A stretch of DNA of 64,000 nucleotides from Bacillus sp. IITD106. Lineage in GTDB: Bacteria > Bacillota > Bacilli > Bacillales > Bacillaceae_C. Below are positions 48,739 to 61,777 of this stretch, in pieces. Where the stretch lies: positions 62,001 through 126,000 of the forward strand of contig NZ_JAIAZY010000007.1 in the NCBI RefSeq assembly GCF_019459225.1, written 5' to 3'. The position numbers were made by a program, and so were the translations under genes. Every line of letters starts with the position of its first letter. Position 1 is the stretch's first letter. The notes under the pieces were generated by a model. The model ran no database searches. It worked only from the letters and a program-made list of their open reading frames with translations, and was not told the DNA's origin.

Positions 48739-48776
48739 CGATAAGATTTTCTTATCGAAAACCATAACTTTCTTAT
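48739..48776 (+). promoter_or_regulatory. CcpC-type operator upstream of aconitase
   Basis: ATAA-N7-TTAT (48741-48755) lies within a longer palindrome CGATAAG-N5-CTTATCG (48739-48757), and matches the dyad bound by CcpC at B. subtilis citB. A second ATAA/TTAT pair with shorter spacing follows at 48764-48776. The rest of the 371-base gap (48517-48887) shows no gene, only the glsB-side promoter and this regulatory DNA. Confidence 0.6.
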
Positions 48777-48887
48777 AATTTACTTATGAGGTAAATTGTC
48801 ATATTATGATTATGTAGGAAAGTATGGCTAGTATGACTCATTTTATACTTATTTTTTGAAATTACTTTTTGAAAAGGGGGAATTTAC

Positions 48888-51605
48888 ATGGCACAAACTA
48901 AAAATGATGTTTTTGGTGCTCGCTCTTCCTTCGATATTGCTGGTAGACGTTATAATTATTATCGTTTGGCTGCACTCGAAGAAGCAGGAGTTGCTGAAGT
49001 ATCACGTTTGCCATATTCCATCAAAGTTCTTCTTGAATCTGTCCTTAGACAAATGGACGGACGTGTCATTAAAAAGGAACACGTTGTAGATTTAGCTAAG
49101 TGGGCATCTGATGAGGAAAATAATGGTGAAGTTCCATTTAAACCATCTCGTGTAATTCTACAAGATTTTACCGGAGTTCCAGCAGTCGTTGACCTTGCTT
49201 CATTAAGAAAAGCAATGTCCGATATTGGCGGAGATGCCGAAAAAATCAATCCGGAAATTCCTGTTGATTTAGTAATCGATCACTCAGTTCAAGTTGATAC
49301 TTATGGATCACCTGAAGCCTTGCAAGTTAACATGGATTTTGAATTTCAAAGAAATGCGGAGCGTTATGAGTTTTTAAGCTGGGCTCAAAAGGCATTTGAT
49401 AACTATCGTGCCGTTCCACCAGCAACTGGTATTGTACACCAAGTAAACTTAGAGTATCTTGCTAGTGTTGTTCATGCAATCGAAACTCCAAATGGAGACT
49501 TTGAAGCATACCCAGATACATTAGTAGGGACTGACTCACATACAACAATGATTAACGGTGTTGGTGTTCTAGGATGGGGAGTTGGCGGTATCGAAGCTGA
49601 AGCGGGAATGCTTGGACAGCCTTCCTATTTTCCAATCCCAGAAGTAGTAGGGGTAAAATTAACAGGTGAATTGCCAAACGGTGCTACTGCGACAGACTTG
49701 GCTCTTAAAGTGACTCAAGTTCTCCGTTCACACGGTGTTGTTGGGAAATTTGTTGAATTTTACGGTCCTGGAGTTGCAAGCCTGCCACTTGCAGATCGTG
49801 CAACGATTGCTAATATGGCGCCTGAATATGGAGCTACTTGTGGATTCTTCCCAGTTGATGATGAAACATTAAATTATTTGCGTCTAACAGGACGTCCTGA
49901 GGAGCAAATTCAACTAGTAGAAAAATACTTAAAAGAAAATGATATGTTCTTTAGTGTGGATAAAGAAGATCCAGTATACAAAGATATTGTTGAGCTTGAT
50001 TTATCAGAAATTGAAGCGAATCTTTCAGGACCTAAGCGTCCACAAGATTTAATCCCTCTTTCAAAAATGCAAAGTGCATTTAAGGAAGCTTTACAATCAC
50101 CTGTAGGAAATCAAGGGTTTGGTTTAGATCCTGCAGAAATTACAAAAGAAGTAACAGTTAAGTTCGATAACGGCGACGAAGCAGTTATGAAGACTGGTGC
50201 AGTTGTAATTGCAGCTATTACAAGCTGTACAAATACTTCAAACCCTTATGTAATGCTTGGGGCCGGCTTACTTGCGAAAAAAGCGGTAGAAAAAGGATTG
50301 CAAGTACCGAAATATGTAAAAACATCACTTGCTCCTGGTTCCAAGGTTGTAACAGGTTACCTTCGTGATGCTGGATTAATGCCATACATGTCTAAACTAG
50401 GCTTCGACCTTGTTGGATATGGTTGTACAACATGTATCGGTAACTCCGGACCTTTGAAGGATGAAATTGAAAAAGCAATCATGGAAAATGATTTGCTCGT
50501 AACTTCCGTTCTTTCAGGGAACAGGAACTTCGAAGGAAGAATTCATCCTCTCGTTCGTGGTAACTATTTGGCTTCTCCTCCACTTGTTGTTGCATATGCA
50601 CTTGCAGGAACAGTCGATATTGATCTGAATAATGAGCCGCTTGGAAAAGATCAAGATGGCAATGATGTATTTATGAAAGATATTTGGCCAACACGTGAAG
50701 AAGTTGTAGAAGTCGTTCGTAAAACAGTTACTCCGGAATTATTCCGTAAAGAGTATGAAAATGTATTTAGTGATAATAAACGTTGGAATGAAATTAAAAC
50801 GAGCAATGATCCACTTTATAAGTGGGATGAAGACTCAACATATATTCAAAATCCACCGTTTTTCGAAAATCTGTCAAATGAGTTAGAAACAGTAAAACCT
50901 TTGACTGGCCTACGTGTTGTTGGTAAATTTGGAGATTCAGTTACAACTGACCATATTTCTCCAGCTGGTGCCATCGGTAAAGATACTCCTGCAGGAAAAT
51001 ACTTGCTTGAAAAAGGCGTACAGCCTCGTGAGTTTAACTCCTACGGTTCTAGACGTGGTAATCACGAAGTAATGATGCGTGGTACATTCGCAAATATCCG
51101 TATCCGCAATCAGGTTGCACCTGGAACAGAAGGCGGCTTTACAACTTATTGGCCAACAGGTGAAGTTTCGTCAATCTATGATGCATGCATGCGTTATAAG
51201 GAAGACGGTACAGGCCTTGTTGTTCTAGCAGGAAAAGACTATGGAATGGGTTCATCACGCGACTGGGCTGCAAAAGGTACTAACCTGTTAGGCATTAAAA
51301 CAGTAATCGCTGAGAGCTTTGAAAGAATTCACCGTTCAAATCTTGCGATGATGGGTGTACTCCCATTACAATTCAAAAAAGGTGAAAACGCAGAAGTTTT
51401 AGGATTAACAGGTAAAGAAGTCATCAATGTTCATATCGATGAATCAGTAAAACCTCGTGACATCATTAAAGTAACTGCTGTCGCTGAAGATGGTTCCAAG
51501 AAGGAATTCGAAGTTCTTGTACGCTTTGACTCAGAAGTTGAAATTGATTACTATCGTAATGGTGGTATACTACAAATGGTACTACGAGGTAAGCTAGCTG
51601 AATAA
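48888..51605 (+). CDS. citB: Aconitate hydratase (aconitase A)
   Basis: Isomerises citrate to isocitrate in the TCA cycle; in B. subtilis the apo-form also binds RNA. The 905-aa protein is of the AcnA/IRP1 type. [4Fe-4S] ligands are visible in [10 protein letters not shown] (Cys near residue 448) and [14 protein letters not shown] (two Cys near 513-516). Other motifs are [43 protein letters not shown] and [10 protein letters not shown] in the swivel domain. The ATG follows AAAAGGGG. A CcpC-type dyad upstream implies citrate-responsive repression. Confidence 0.97.
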   Translation: MAQTKNDVFGARSSFDIAGRRYNYYRLAALEEAGVAEVSRLPYSIKVLLESVLRQMDGRVIKKEHVVDLAKWASDEENNGEVPFKPSRVILQDFTGVPAVVDLASLRKAMSDIGGDAEKINPEIPVDLVIDHSVQVDTYGSPEALQVNMDFEFQRNAERYEFLSWAQKAFDNYRAVPPATGIVHQVNLEYLASVVHAIETPNGDFEAYPDTLVGTDSHTTMINGVGVLGWGVGGIEAEAGMLGQPSYFPIPEVVGVKLTGELPNGATATDLALKVTQVLRSHGVVGKFVEFYGPGVASLPLADRATIANMAPEYGATCGFFPVDDETLNYLRLTGRPEEQIQLVEKYLKENDMFFSVDKEDPVYKDIVELDLSEIEANLSGPKRPQDLIPLSKMQSAFKEALQSPVGNQGFGLDPAEITKEVTVKFDNGDEAVMKTGAVVIAAITSCTNTSNPYVMLGAGLLAKKAVEKGLQVPKYVKTSLAPGSKVVTGYLRDAGLMPYMSKLGFDLVGYGCTTCIGNSGPLKDEIEKAIMENDLLVTSVLSGNRNFEGRIHPLVRGNYLASPPLVVAYALAGTVDIDLNNEPLGKDQDGNDVFMKDIWPTREEVVEVVRKTVTPELFRKEYENVFSDNKRWNEIKTSNDPLYKWDEDSTYIQNPPFFENLSNELETVKPLTGLRVVGKFGDSVTTDHISPAGAIGKDTPAGKYLLEKGVQPREFNSYGSRRGNHEVMMRGTFANIRIRNQVAPGTEGGFTTYWPTGEVSSIYDACMRYKEDGTGLVVLAGKDYGMGSSRDWAAKGTNLLGIKTVIAESFERIHRSNLAMMGVLPLQFKKGENAEVLGLTGKEVINVHIDESVKPRDIIKVTAVAEDGSKKEFEVLVRFDSEVEIDYYRNGGILQMVLRGKLAE

Positions 51606-51649
51606 GCAGTGAGCGTTCTTGCTTATATAAATTCGAAATGTCTTTAATA

Positions 51650-51684
51650 AAACACTTTGCTGACTATGTTGGCAAAGTGTTTTT
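51650..51684 (+). terminator. Terminator after aconitase
   Basis: Perfect 11-base arms AAACACTTTGC/GCAAAGTGTTT with an 11-base loop and a T-run. Confidence 0.88.
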
Positions 51685-51768
51685 ACTTTGAAAAAAGTTT
51701 GAAAATTTGGTTTAATCTTATCTTTTTTGGACAATAATAATAATAGAATTGAATGAGGAGTGAAAATA

Positions 51769-51897
51769 ATGAGAAGACGTGGAAAAAAGACATTTTTAGA
51801 TCTTGTTCAAGAAAATAAACAAGCATTGTTAAATGATTCGAAAGCATTGGAGACAATAGAAAACAGATTAGACGAAAAGCATATGAGGAGAGCTTAA
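51769..51897 (+). CDS. FbpB-like small basic protein
   Basis: 42-aa protein: a basic head (MRRRGKKTF), then LDLVQENKQALLNDSKALETIE and a charged tail. This pattern (basic N-terminus, xxLVxxNKxxLLxDxxxLExIE) fits the Fur-regulated basic protein B family. In B. subtilis FbpB works with the sRNA FsrA in the iron-sparing response, in which aconitase is a target. The ATG has a GAGGAGTG SD. I see no clear Fur box upstream, so iron control is not shown here. The adjacency to citB is notable. Confidence 0.65.
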   Translation: MRRRGKKTFLDLVQENKQALLNDSKALETIENRLDEKHMRRA

Positions 51898-51951
51898 TTT
51901 ATCATAAATCCTTTCTTTCTGGAAATAGTAATACGGAAGGGAGGAGAATAC

Positions 51952-52095
51952 ATGAGTAATCCGAAGAGAGGTCAAGAGAATTTTACTCCGGATCATTTAG
52001 GAGAAAAGCAAGTAGCTGTCGATGCAAACAAAGGTAAAAAAATGGCAGATAAATCTGGACAGCATCCCAATATTATTCAAACAAAAGGGGAATAA
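51952..52095 (+). CDS. sspN: Small acid-soluble spore protein N
   Basis: 47-aa spore core protein. It resembles B. subtilis SspN in its conserved parts: FTPDHLGEKQV, ANKGKKMADKSGQHP and the C-terminus IIQTKGE. The SD is GGGAGGAG. Such genes are made in the forespore under sigma-G; GCATA (51879-51883) and CATAAAT (51903-51909) with 19 bases between are a poor but possible sigma-G pair. tlp follows 42 bases later, the B. subtilis order. Confidence 0.88.
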   Translation: MSNPKRGQENFTPDHLGEKQVAVDANKGKKMADKSGQHPNIIQTKGE

Positions 52096-52137
52096 TAATC
52101 ACCAAGAAAAAGTCATCTAGAGGAAGGGATGTAACTT

Positions 52138-52365
52138 ATGGAGTACAATCGTAAACCAAAACCTGATGATCGCAGTGATAATGTTGAAAAGCTTCAAGAA
52201 ATGGTTCACAACACGATAGAAAATATGGAAAAAGCTGAGGCAACGATGGAATTCTCCGACAGTCATGATCAAGAACATATTAAAGCAAAGAATGAAAGAC
52301 GCCGTGAAGCTATCGATGGGATGCGTGAAGAAATAAAAGACGAGGCTGCGAATCAACAAAATTAA
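52138..52365 (+). CDS. tlp: Small acid-soluble spore protein Tlp
   Basis: 75-aa, highly charged, helical spore protein of the thioredoxin-like Tlp family: NRKPKPDDRSDNVEKLQEMV, NTIENMEKAEATMEFS and KAKNERRREAIDGMREEIKDE. Despite the name there is no CxxC. The ATG has a GGAAGGGATG SD. It forms a forespore-expressed pair with sspN and is followed by a terminator. Confidence 0.92.
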   Translation: MEYNRKPKPDDRSDNVEKLQEMVHNTIENMEKAEATMEFSDSHDQEHIKAKNERRREAIDGMREEIKDEAANQQN

Positions 52366-52378
52366 GAATTATAAATTC

Positions 52379-52410
52379 AACCGGCAATTATGCCGGTTTT
52401 CCTTTTTTTT
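52379..52410 (+). terminator. Terminator after tlp
   Basis: Stem AACCGGCA/TGCCGGTT with a four-base loop, then TTCC and eight T residues. Confidence 0.85.
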
Positions 52411-52487
52411 ATAATCATATTAATTCAACCATTTTGTACAATGTGATAAAATGAACATATATAAAAGCAACTAAGGTGGAAAGACAA

Positions 52488-52925
52488 ATGGTTATATCAG
52501 AAACGCAAATTGAAGTTCGTTACGCTGAAACAGACCAAATGGGGATTGTATATCATGCAAATTATTTAGTTTGGATGGAAATAGGGCGTACAAAATTAAT
52601 AGAAGAGCTAGGTTTTAAGTATGCGGATCTGGAGCAGGATGGTATTTTAGCGCCGGTAATCGATGTTCAAGCTACATATATCCATCCGGTTAAATACGGT
52701 GAGAAAGTAACAGTTAAAACGTGGATCGATGAATATAATGGATTAAGAACGACGTATGGTTATGAAATTATATCGGCAACTGGAGAGTTGGCGGTCACTG
52801 GTTTTACTAAACATGTTTGCGTTAGAAAAGAAAATTTTAAACCAATTTCGCTTCGTAAGTTATATCCGAATTGGCATGAGGTCTATATGAAGGCAAAAAA
52901 GCTTGACGAAACTGAGGAGAAGTAA
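52488..52925 (+). CDS. yneP: Acyl-CoA thioesterase YneP (4HBT hot-dog fold)
   Basis: 145-aa hot-dog-fold protein of the YbgC/4-hydroxybenzoyl-CoA thioesterase class. The active-site motif EVRYAETDQMGIVYHANYLVWMEIGR is split across residues about 8-33, with the catalytic Asp in ETDQMGIVYH. The substrate is probably an acyl-CoA. GTG at 52476 overlaps the AAGGTGG SD; ATG 52488 has eight-base spacing and matches the B. subtilis start. It leads yneP-yneQ-yneR, the 3' end lying two bases from the yneQ start. Confidence 0.9.
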   Translation: MVISETQIEVRYAETDQMGIVYHANYLVWMEIGRTKLIEELGFKYADLEQDGILAPVIDVQATYIHPVKYGEKVTVKTWIDEYNGLRTTYGYEIISATGELAVTGFTKHVCVRKENFKPISLRKLYPNWHEVYMKAKKLDETEEK

Positions 52926-52926
52926 A

Positions 52927-53241
52927 ATGGCTTTCGGGATTTCTAGAAAAGAATTACTTCAATGGAAACGTGATATTGATCAAGGTAAAATAGCATTTTT
53001 AACTCATTATTGGCTAGATGATCGGTTTCCTGAAGTGAATACCGTAACGAAAGCAGGCAGCAAAGATATTCAAATGCTTGCACAATGGGGTAAACAATAT
53101 GGATTGAGAGAAGAATGGATCCATCATAGAAAAGACGGTTATTCCCATTTTGATTTGCTAGGTCAGAAGCAGTTAGAGATTCTAGCTAAGGAAGGTTTGG
53201 AAGATCAATTGAAATCATTTTCTCTTATACATCAATCTTAG
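52927..53241 (+). CDS. yneQ: Conserved hypothetical protein YneQ
   Basis: 104-aa soluble protein of unknown function, conserved in Bacillus at this place. Features are a Trp-containing N-terminus (GISRKELLQWKRDI), FLTHYWLDDRFPEVNTVTKA, and EWIHHRKDGYSHFDLLG. The frame opens at 52903 within yneP, but GAGGAGAAG before ATG 52927 sets the start. Translation is probably coupled to yneP. Confidence 0.85.
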   Translation: MAFGISRKELLQWKRDIDQGKIAFLTHYWLDDRFPEVNTVTKAGSKDIQMLAQWGKQYGLREEWIHHRKDGYSHFDLLGQKQLEILAKEGLEDQLKSFSLIHQS

Positions 53242-53253
53242 GAGGTCCATAGC

Positions 53254-53553
53254 ATGCAAATTCACTTAACAGATCAGGCTTCAGAATGGTTTCACAATGA
53301 AATGTTTTTAAACAAAGGAGATTATGTACGTTTTTACGTGAGATATGGTGGATCAAGTCCAATTCAACAAGGTTTTTCATTAGGCGTAAATAAAGAGGAG
53401 CCGATTGATGTAGGGGTTTTGAAAGAGAAAGATGGTATTAATTATTTTATCGAAACTCGAGATGCATGGTATTTTGATGGTCATGATTTATACGTAGATT
53501 ACAATGAGAAACTTGATGAACCTTTATATGAATATAAAAAAAATAACGGTTGA
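53254..53553 (+). CDS. yneR: HesB/IscA-like protein YneR
   Basis: 99-aa protein with the Fe-S biogenesis (HesB/IscA) fold pattern: ITDQ-type start (IHLTDQASEWFHNEM), VRFYVRYGGSS, FSLGVNKEEP and a Tyr-rich end. It contains no Cys, whereas true A-type Fe-S carriers need three, so it is unlikely to carry a cluster in the usual way. The SD is AGGAGGTCC. It is the last gene of the ynePQR group. Confidence 0.85.
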   Translation: MQIHLTDQASEWFHNEMFLNKGDYVRFYVRYGGSSPIQQGFSLGVNKEEPIDVGVLKEKDGINYFIETRDAWYFDGHDLYVDYNEKLDEPLYEYKKNNG

Positions 53554-53576
53554 TTTAAAGTCATCCGTTATTTTTT
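53538..53576. terminator. Bidirectional terminator yneR / capA-like
   Basis: Perfect 12-base arms AAAAAATAACGG/CCGTTATTTTTT with a 15-base loop; it overlaps the stops of both convergent genes. Confidence 0.82.
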
Positions 53577-54707
53577 ATTGTAGAAAAACTGTTGAATTTC
53601 TTCGCTATTATGTGTTGTAAACCCTTTGTTCTTTGCTACATCAAGTGGGTACACTCGATATGTTTGAAAATGCGTGCTTGCTGAAAATGTAGGGTTTAAT
53701 ACTGCTTTTTCAATCGTAGTATTGGAGTCATTCCCTTCCACTATCTTTTTTACCGTAATTTCTACCATTCCACCAATGTCTTTATAATCCCTTATTTGTC
53801 CGGATAAAAAGTTTCCTAATGAATAAACAACAAGCCCTTTTTTTCCATCAGGTTTATTAAACCATTCCATCGGTTGAAGTACATGAGGGTGATGTCCTAA
53901 AATAATATCCGCTCCTGCGTCCATAAATTGAGCCGCTTGTTCTTTTTGAATTTGATTAGGCTGTCTTACATATTCATCTCCCCAATGAAGGGCTAATATA
54001 ATAAGATCTGAATTCTTCTTTGCTTCTTTTATATCCGCTGCCACTTGTTTTGGATCCAGAGGACTGACAAGATATTCTTTACCTTGTGGGATTGGAATAC
54101 CGTTGAAATGGGTCGCATATGCTAGGACGGCAATCCGGATGCCTTTTACTGTCATAATTCTCATTTTTTTCTTATCTTCCGGACTTTTAAACGTGCCGGT
54201 ATATGGAAGGTTTTTCTTTTCGTAATAGCTAATGGCACTTAATATTCCGCGCTCCCCTTTGTCGAGTGAATGGTTATTGGCAGTTGTTACCATATCCACA
54301 CCCGCATTCATTAAAGCATCAACTATTTCATGCGGACTATTGAATGACGGATAGCTTGTGATGCCAATTTCAGATCCTCCTGGAATCGACTCTTGATTAG
54401 CGATAAGAAAGTCCGGCTTTTGTAATAGCGATTTTACAGATTCAAACATTGGATTAAAATCATAGCCATTATTCGTTTTAGCATCATTGTAGACATAGTC
54501 GTGTATCAAGATATCTCCAATTCCGCCAATAACGGCTTCCGTATGATATTCCTTTGGTTCAATTTGGATGTTCCTTTGATTTTGGTTCATGCTGCTCTTA
54601 TGAAGGGATTGTGTAGATTGGCTTTTTTGGAATACAAGTAAAATAATAATTCCAGTCAGTAATAAAAAAATCAATGCGATTGCTGCGAAATTACTTTTTC
54701 GACTCAT
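53568..54707 (-). CDS. CapA-family (metallophosphatase-like) membrane-anchored protein
   Basis: Relative of PgsA/CapA, the calcineurin-like protein of poly-gamma-glutamate synthesis. The 379-aa protein has an N-terminal anchor (AAIALIFLLLTGIIILLVF, residues about 8-26), a polar linker, then the CapA domain: GGIGDILIHD, TTANNHSLDKGERG, LALHWGDEYVRQPN, LGHHPHVLQPME and YSLGNFLSGQ. Metal-binding residues are in place, so it may be an extracytoplasmic phosphohydrolase. No pgsB or pgsC is adjacent, so a polyglutamate role is not supported here. The ATG is favoured over TTG 54713; the SD is weak. Confidence 0.85.
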   Translation of the reverse strand: MSRKSNFAAIALIFLLLTGIIILLVFQKSQSTQSLHKSSMNQNQRNIQIEPKEYHTEAVIGGIGDILIHDYVYNDAKTNNGYDFNPMFESVKSLLQKPDFLIANQESIPGGSEIGITSYPSFNSPHEIVDALMNAGVDMVTTANNHSLDKGERGILSAISYYEKKNLPYTGTFKSPEDKKKMRIMTVKGIRIAVLAYATHFNGIPIPQGKEYLVSPLDPKQVAADIKEAKKNSDLIILALHWGDEYVRQPNQIQKEQAAQFMDAGADIILGHHPHVLQPMEWFNKPDGKKGLVVYSLGNFLSGQIRDYKDIGGMVEITVKKIVEGNDSNTTIEKAVLNPTFSASTHFQTYRVYPLDVAKNKGFTTHNSEEIQQFFYNKK

Positions 54708-54742
54708 GGGCAATCAATCTCTCTATAATTTATTATCTACTA

Positions 54743-55324
54743 TTAAATCCACTTAACTTTAGGCTCAGTCTTGTTCATTATTCGTTTTATATTCGTTCGG
54801 TGTCTAATTATTACAAATGACGCTAGGGCAACAGCTACTAGAATAAGTGGTAAATCCCTTGTGAATAAGGAATAAATAATTGCAAACACTCCCGCTAAGA
54901 TGGAAGATAATGATACATATTTGGAAAATTTCAAACTAATAAGAAACACGATAACTAACAGTATAAATAGTAGCGGCTCGTAGCCTAAAAGAACGCCACC
55001 TGAAGTGGCAACTGCTTTTCCACCACGAAAACCTGCAAAGATAGGAAACATATGTCCTAATACCGCGAAAACTCCTGCGATAAGCGGATGAAGATCGATG
55101 CCAAATAAAGCCGGTAGAAAAATAACGATAGTCCCTTTTAAAATATCAGCGAGCGTTACGGTTATTCCAGCTTTTTTACCTAATGTACGAAAAGTGTTCG
55201 TGCCTCCAAGATTCCCACTTCCATGCTGTCTAATATCTATACCATAAAATACCTTGCCTACAATTAATCCTGAAGGTATCGATCCGATTAAATAAGCCGC
55301 CAATAGTACGAGTGCATATTGCAT
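54743..55324 (-). CDS. plsY: Glycerol-3-phosphate acyltransferase PlsY
   Basis: Transfers the acyl group of acyl-phosphate to glycerol-3-phosphate, the first step of phosphatidic acid synthesis. The 193-aa polytopic protein has the three PlsY loops: GSIPSG near the start, [16 protein letters not shown], and [15 protein letters not shown], and ends KTEPKVKWI as in B. subtilis. ATG 55330 is only two bases from the AAAGGAG SD; ATG 55324 (eight bases) is preferred. Confidence 0.95.
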   Translation of the reverse strand: MQYALVLLAAYLIGSIPSGLIVGKVFYGIDIRQHGSGNLGGTNTFRTLGKKAGITVTLADILKGTIVIFLPALFGIDLHPLIAGVFAVLGHMFPIFAGFRGGKAVATSGGVLLGYEPLLFILLVIVFLISLKFSKYVSLSSILAGVFAIIYSLFTRDLPLILVAVALASFVIIRHRTNIKRIMNKTEPKVKWI

Positions 55325-55490
55325 ATTCATTGCTCCTTTATCCTAAATCTTGCTCATTCATTGTACCATGAAGATTCTGTAAAGATAATACTATTTTTGC
55401 ATGATGAGTCAGTGAGTATTGTACTTGCAACATATTATCCACTGATTTACGATATAATTAATACTCATTTCCAAATGGAGGAGATTATAA

Positions 55491-55904
55491 ATGGCCATTG
55501 AAAATCCAAGCCGACAAGAAATTGGTGAAATTTTAAAAAAAGCAAAAAGAATTGCTGTTGTTGGAATAAGTGATAATCCAGAAAGAACCTCCTATATGGT
55601 ATCTGAGGCAATGAAAAATGCTGGATATGAAATTATACCAGTAAATCCTCAAATCGATGAAGTATTCGGAACAAAAGCTGTCGCTTCTTTAAAGGATATA
55701 GAGGGGCATGTAGATATTGTAAATATATTTAGAAGGCCAGAATTTCTACCTGATATCGCAAAGGAATTTTCTGAAATTGACGCTGACGTATTTTGGGCTC
55801 AATTAGGCATTGAAAATGAAGAAGCTTATCAGTATTTGAAAGAAAAAGGATACACTGTAATTATGGACCGTTGTATTAAGGTCGAACATGCATTAACAAA
55901 ATAA
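55491..55904 (+). CDS. yneT: CoA-binding domain protein YneT
   Basis: 137-aa Rossmann-fold protein of the CoA-binding (DUF/COG1832) family, related to the N-terminal part of succinyl-CoA synthetase alpha: IAVVGISDNPERTSYMV (residues about 21-37), IIPVNPQIDEVFGTKAVASL, VDIVNIFRRPE and VIMDRCIKVEH. Ligand and partner are unknown. SD is GGAGGAG. It is transcribed away from plsY and followed by a terminator before parE. Confidence 0.9.
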   Translation: MAIENPSRQEIGEILKKAKRIAVVGISDNPERTSYMVSEAMKNAGYEIIPVNPQIDEVFGTKAVASLKDIEGHVDIVNIFRRPEFLPDIAKEFSEIDADVFWAQLGIENEEAYQYLKEKGYTVIMDRCIKVEHALTK

Positions 55905-55918
55905 TGTTTTTGACAATG

Positions 55919-55948
55919 CAAGCACTAATATGGTGCTTGTTTTTTATT
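55919..55948 (+). terminator. Terminator after yneT
   Basis: Stem CAAGCAC/GTGCTTG with a seven-base loop followed by six T residues. Confidence 0.8.
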
Positions 55949-56083
55949 GAATTTTTATTATGTACATTTGCCAAAAACAGATAAACGGTTATAGAATAAG
56001 ACATACGCGCTTATTTTTGATAAAATATATATTAGGAGAACACCTGTTTGATTATGGCTTATGTTGTTGAAAGGGGTATATAA

Positions 56084-60507
<4,424 letters not shown>

Positions 60508-60510
60508 ATA

Positions 60511-60545
60511 AAATAAGCCTTCATTGAAGAAGGCTTATTTTTTAT
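60511..60545 (+). terminator. Terminator after parC
   Basis: Perfect 12-base arms AAATAAGCCTTC/GAAGGCTTATTT with a six-base loop and extra T residues. Confidence 0.9.
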
Positions 60546-60567
60546 TAATAAATTTATAAATATACTA

Positions 60568-60621
60568 TTGTATTTATTTTTATTCACAGTATAATAGAAA
60601 ACATCTAAATAATTCATGAAT
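60568..60621 (+). promoter_or_regulatory. argC promoter with candidate ArgR/AhrC sites
   Basis: TTGTAT (60568-60573), 16 bases, TATAAT (60590-60595) form a good sigma-A promoter. An ATTCA half-site (60582-60586) sits in the spacer, and a palindrome ATTCATGAAT (60612-60621) lies just downstream. ArgR boxes are TGAAT-N4-ATTCA, so the halves are present but in non-standard order. Arginine repression is inferred from the pathway. Confidence 0.5.
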
Positions 60622-60706
60622 CATCAAGCTTTTATAAATTAATAAGTAAAACATTATACTCTAATATGCAAGTGGTGAACTTGTCGACACTTTAGGAGTG
60701 AAACGA

Positions 60707-61741
60707 ATGAGAGTAGGTATTGTAGGTGCAACAGGCTATGGAGGGGCAGAATTGCTGCGGATTATACATTCCCACCCACACTTTGAAATTTCTGCTTTAT
60801 ACACATCTTCGCAGCAAGGTAAAGACATTCATGTGCATTATCCGCACTTAACGGGGATTTTTCCTTCAACATTAGAAGAAATTAATCCAATGAAAATGGC
60901 AAAAGATACGGATGTTGTTTTTTTGGCGGTCCCGACTGGTGTTGCTTCTCAATTGGCACCTGAATTATTATCTGCAGGCTGCATTGTCATTGATTTAACG
61001 GGTGATTTTCGTATTAAAAATACTGAAGACTATGAATTTTGGTATAAGCGAAAAGCGGCGCCTAAGGAATGGGTTGAAAAAGCTGTCTATTCATTGCCGG
61101 AGTTAAATAATTCGTCTATAGAAGGCAGTCAGTTTATTTCCAATCCTGGTTGTTATCCGACTGCTACCCTTTTAGGAATCGCCCCATTAGCGAAGTCAAA
61201 GAGGCTAAAAGAAGGATCGATCATTGTAGATGCTAAATCAGGAGTGTCAGGTGCAGGTCAAACGATTAGTCTTGGAAACTTATATAGTGAATTAAATGAA
61301 AATTTGAAAATATATAAAGTGAATCAGCACCAGCATATCCCTGAAATTGAGCAAATGTTGAAAGAATTCGGCTATGACTCCCCTATAACGTTTCAAACAC
61401 ACCTAGTGCCGATGACAAGAGGGATAATGAGTACCATTTATGGAACAGTTGAAGGAAGCATAACCGAAGAGGAAATATGGCAGCTTTATAAAGATTTTTA
61501 TACTGATAAACCTTTCGTTCGAGTGAGGGATATTGGCATATTTCCAGGAACAAAAGAAGTAGCTGCCTCCAATTACTGTGATATTGGGATTTCATTTGAT
61601 AATCGTACGGGAAGAGTGACAATCGTTTCAGTTATAGACAATTTGATGAAAGGGGCTGCAGGTCAAGCGGTTCAAAATGCCAATCTATTATTTGGTTTTG
61701 AAGAAACTGCTGGATTAACATTCAGTCCTGTATATCCCTAA
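60707..61741 (+). CDS. argC: N-acetyl-gamma-glutamyl-phosphate reductase
   Basis: NADPH-dependent reduction of N-acetylglutamyl-phosphate, the third step of arginine synthesis. The 344-aa protein has the N-terminal GIVGATGYGGAELLR, SNPGCYPTATLLG with the catalytic Cys (near residue 148), and a His in HQHIPEIEQ. GTG 60698 is inside the TTAGGAG SD region; ATG 60707 has eight-base spacing. First gene of argC-J-B-D. Confidence 0.96.
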   Translation: MRVGIVGATGYGGAELLRIIHSHPHFEISALYTSSQQGKDIHVHYPHLTGIFPSTLEEINPMKMAKDTDVVFLAVPTGVASQLAPELLSAGCIVIDLTGDFRIKNTEDYEFWYKRKAAPKEWVEKAVYSLPELNNSSIEGSQFISNPGCYPTATLLGIAPLAKSKRLKEGSIIVDAKSGVSGAGQTISLGNLYSELNENLKIYKVNQHQHIPEIEQMLKEFGYDSPITFQTHLVPMTRGIMSTIYGTVEGSITEEEIWQLYKDFYTDKPFVRVRDIGIFPGTKEVAASNYCDIGISFDNRTGRVTIVSVIDNLMKGAAGQAVQNANLLFGFEETAGLTFSPVYP

Positions 61742-61777
61742 AGAAATTTAAAAAACATCAACAGAGGAGTGATTAAA

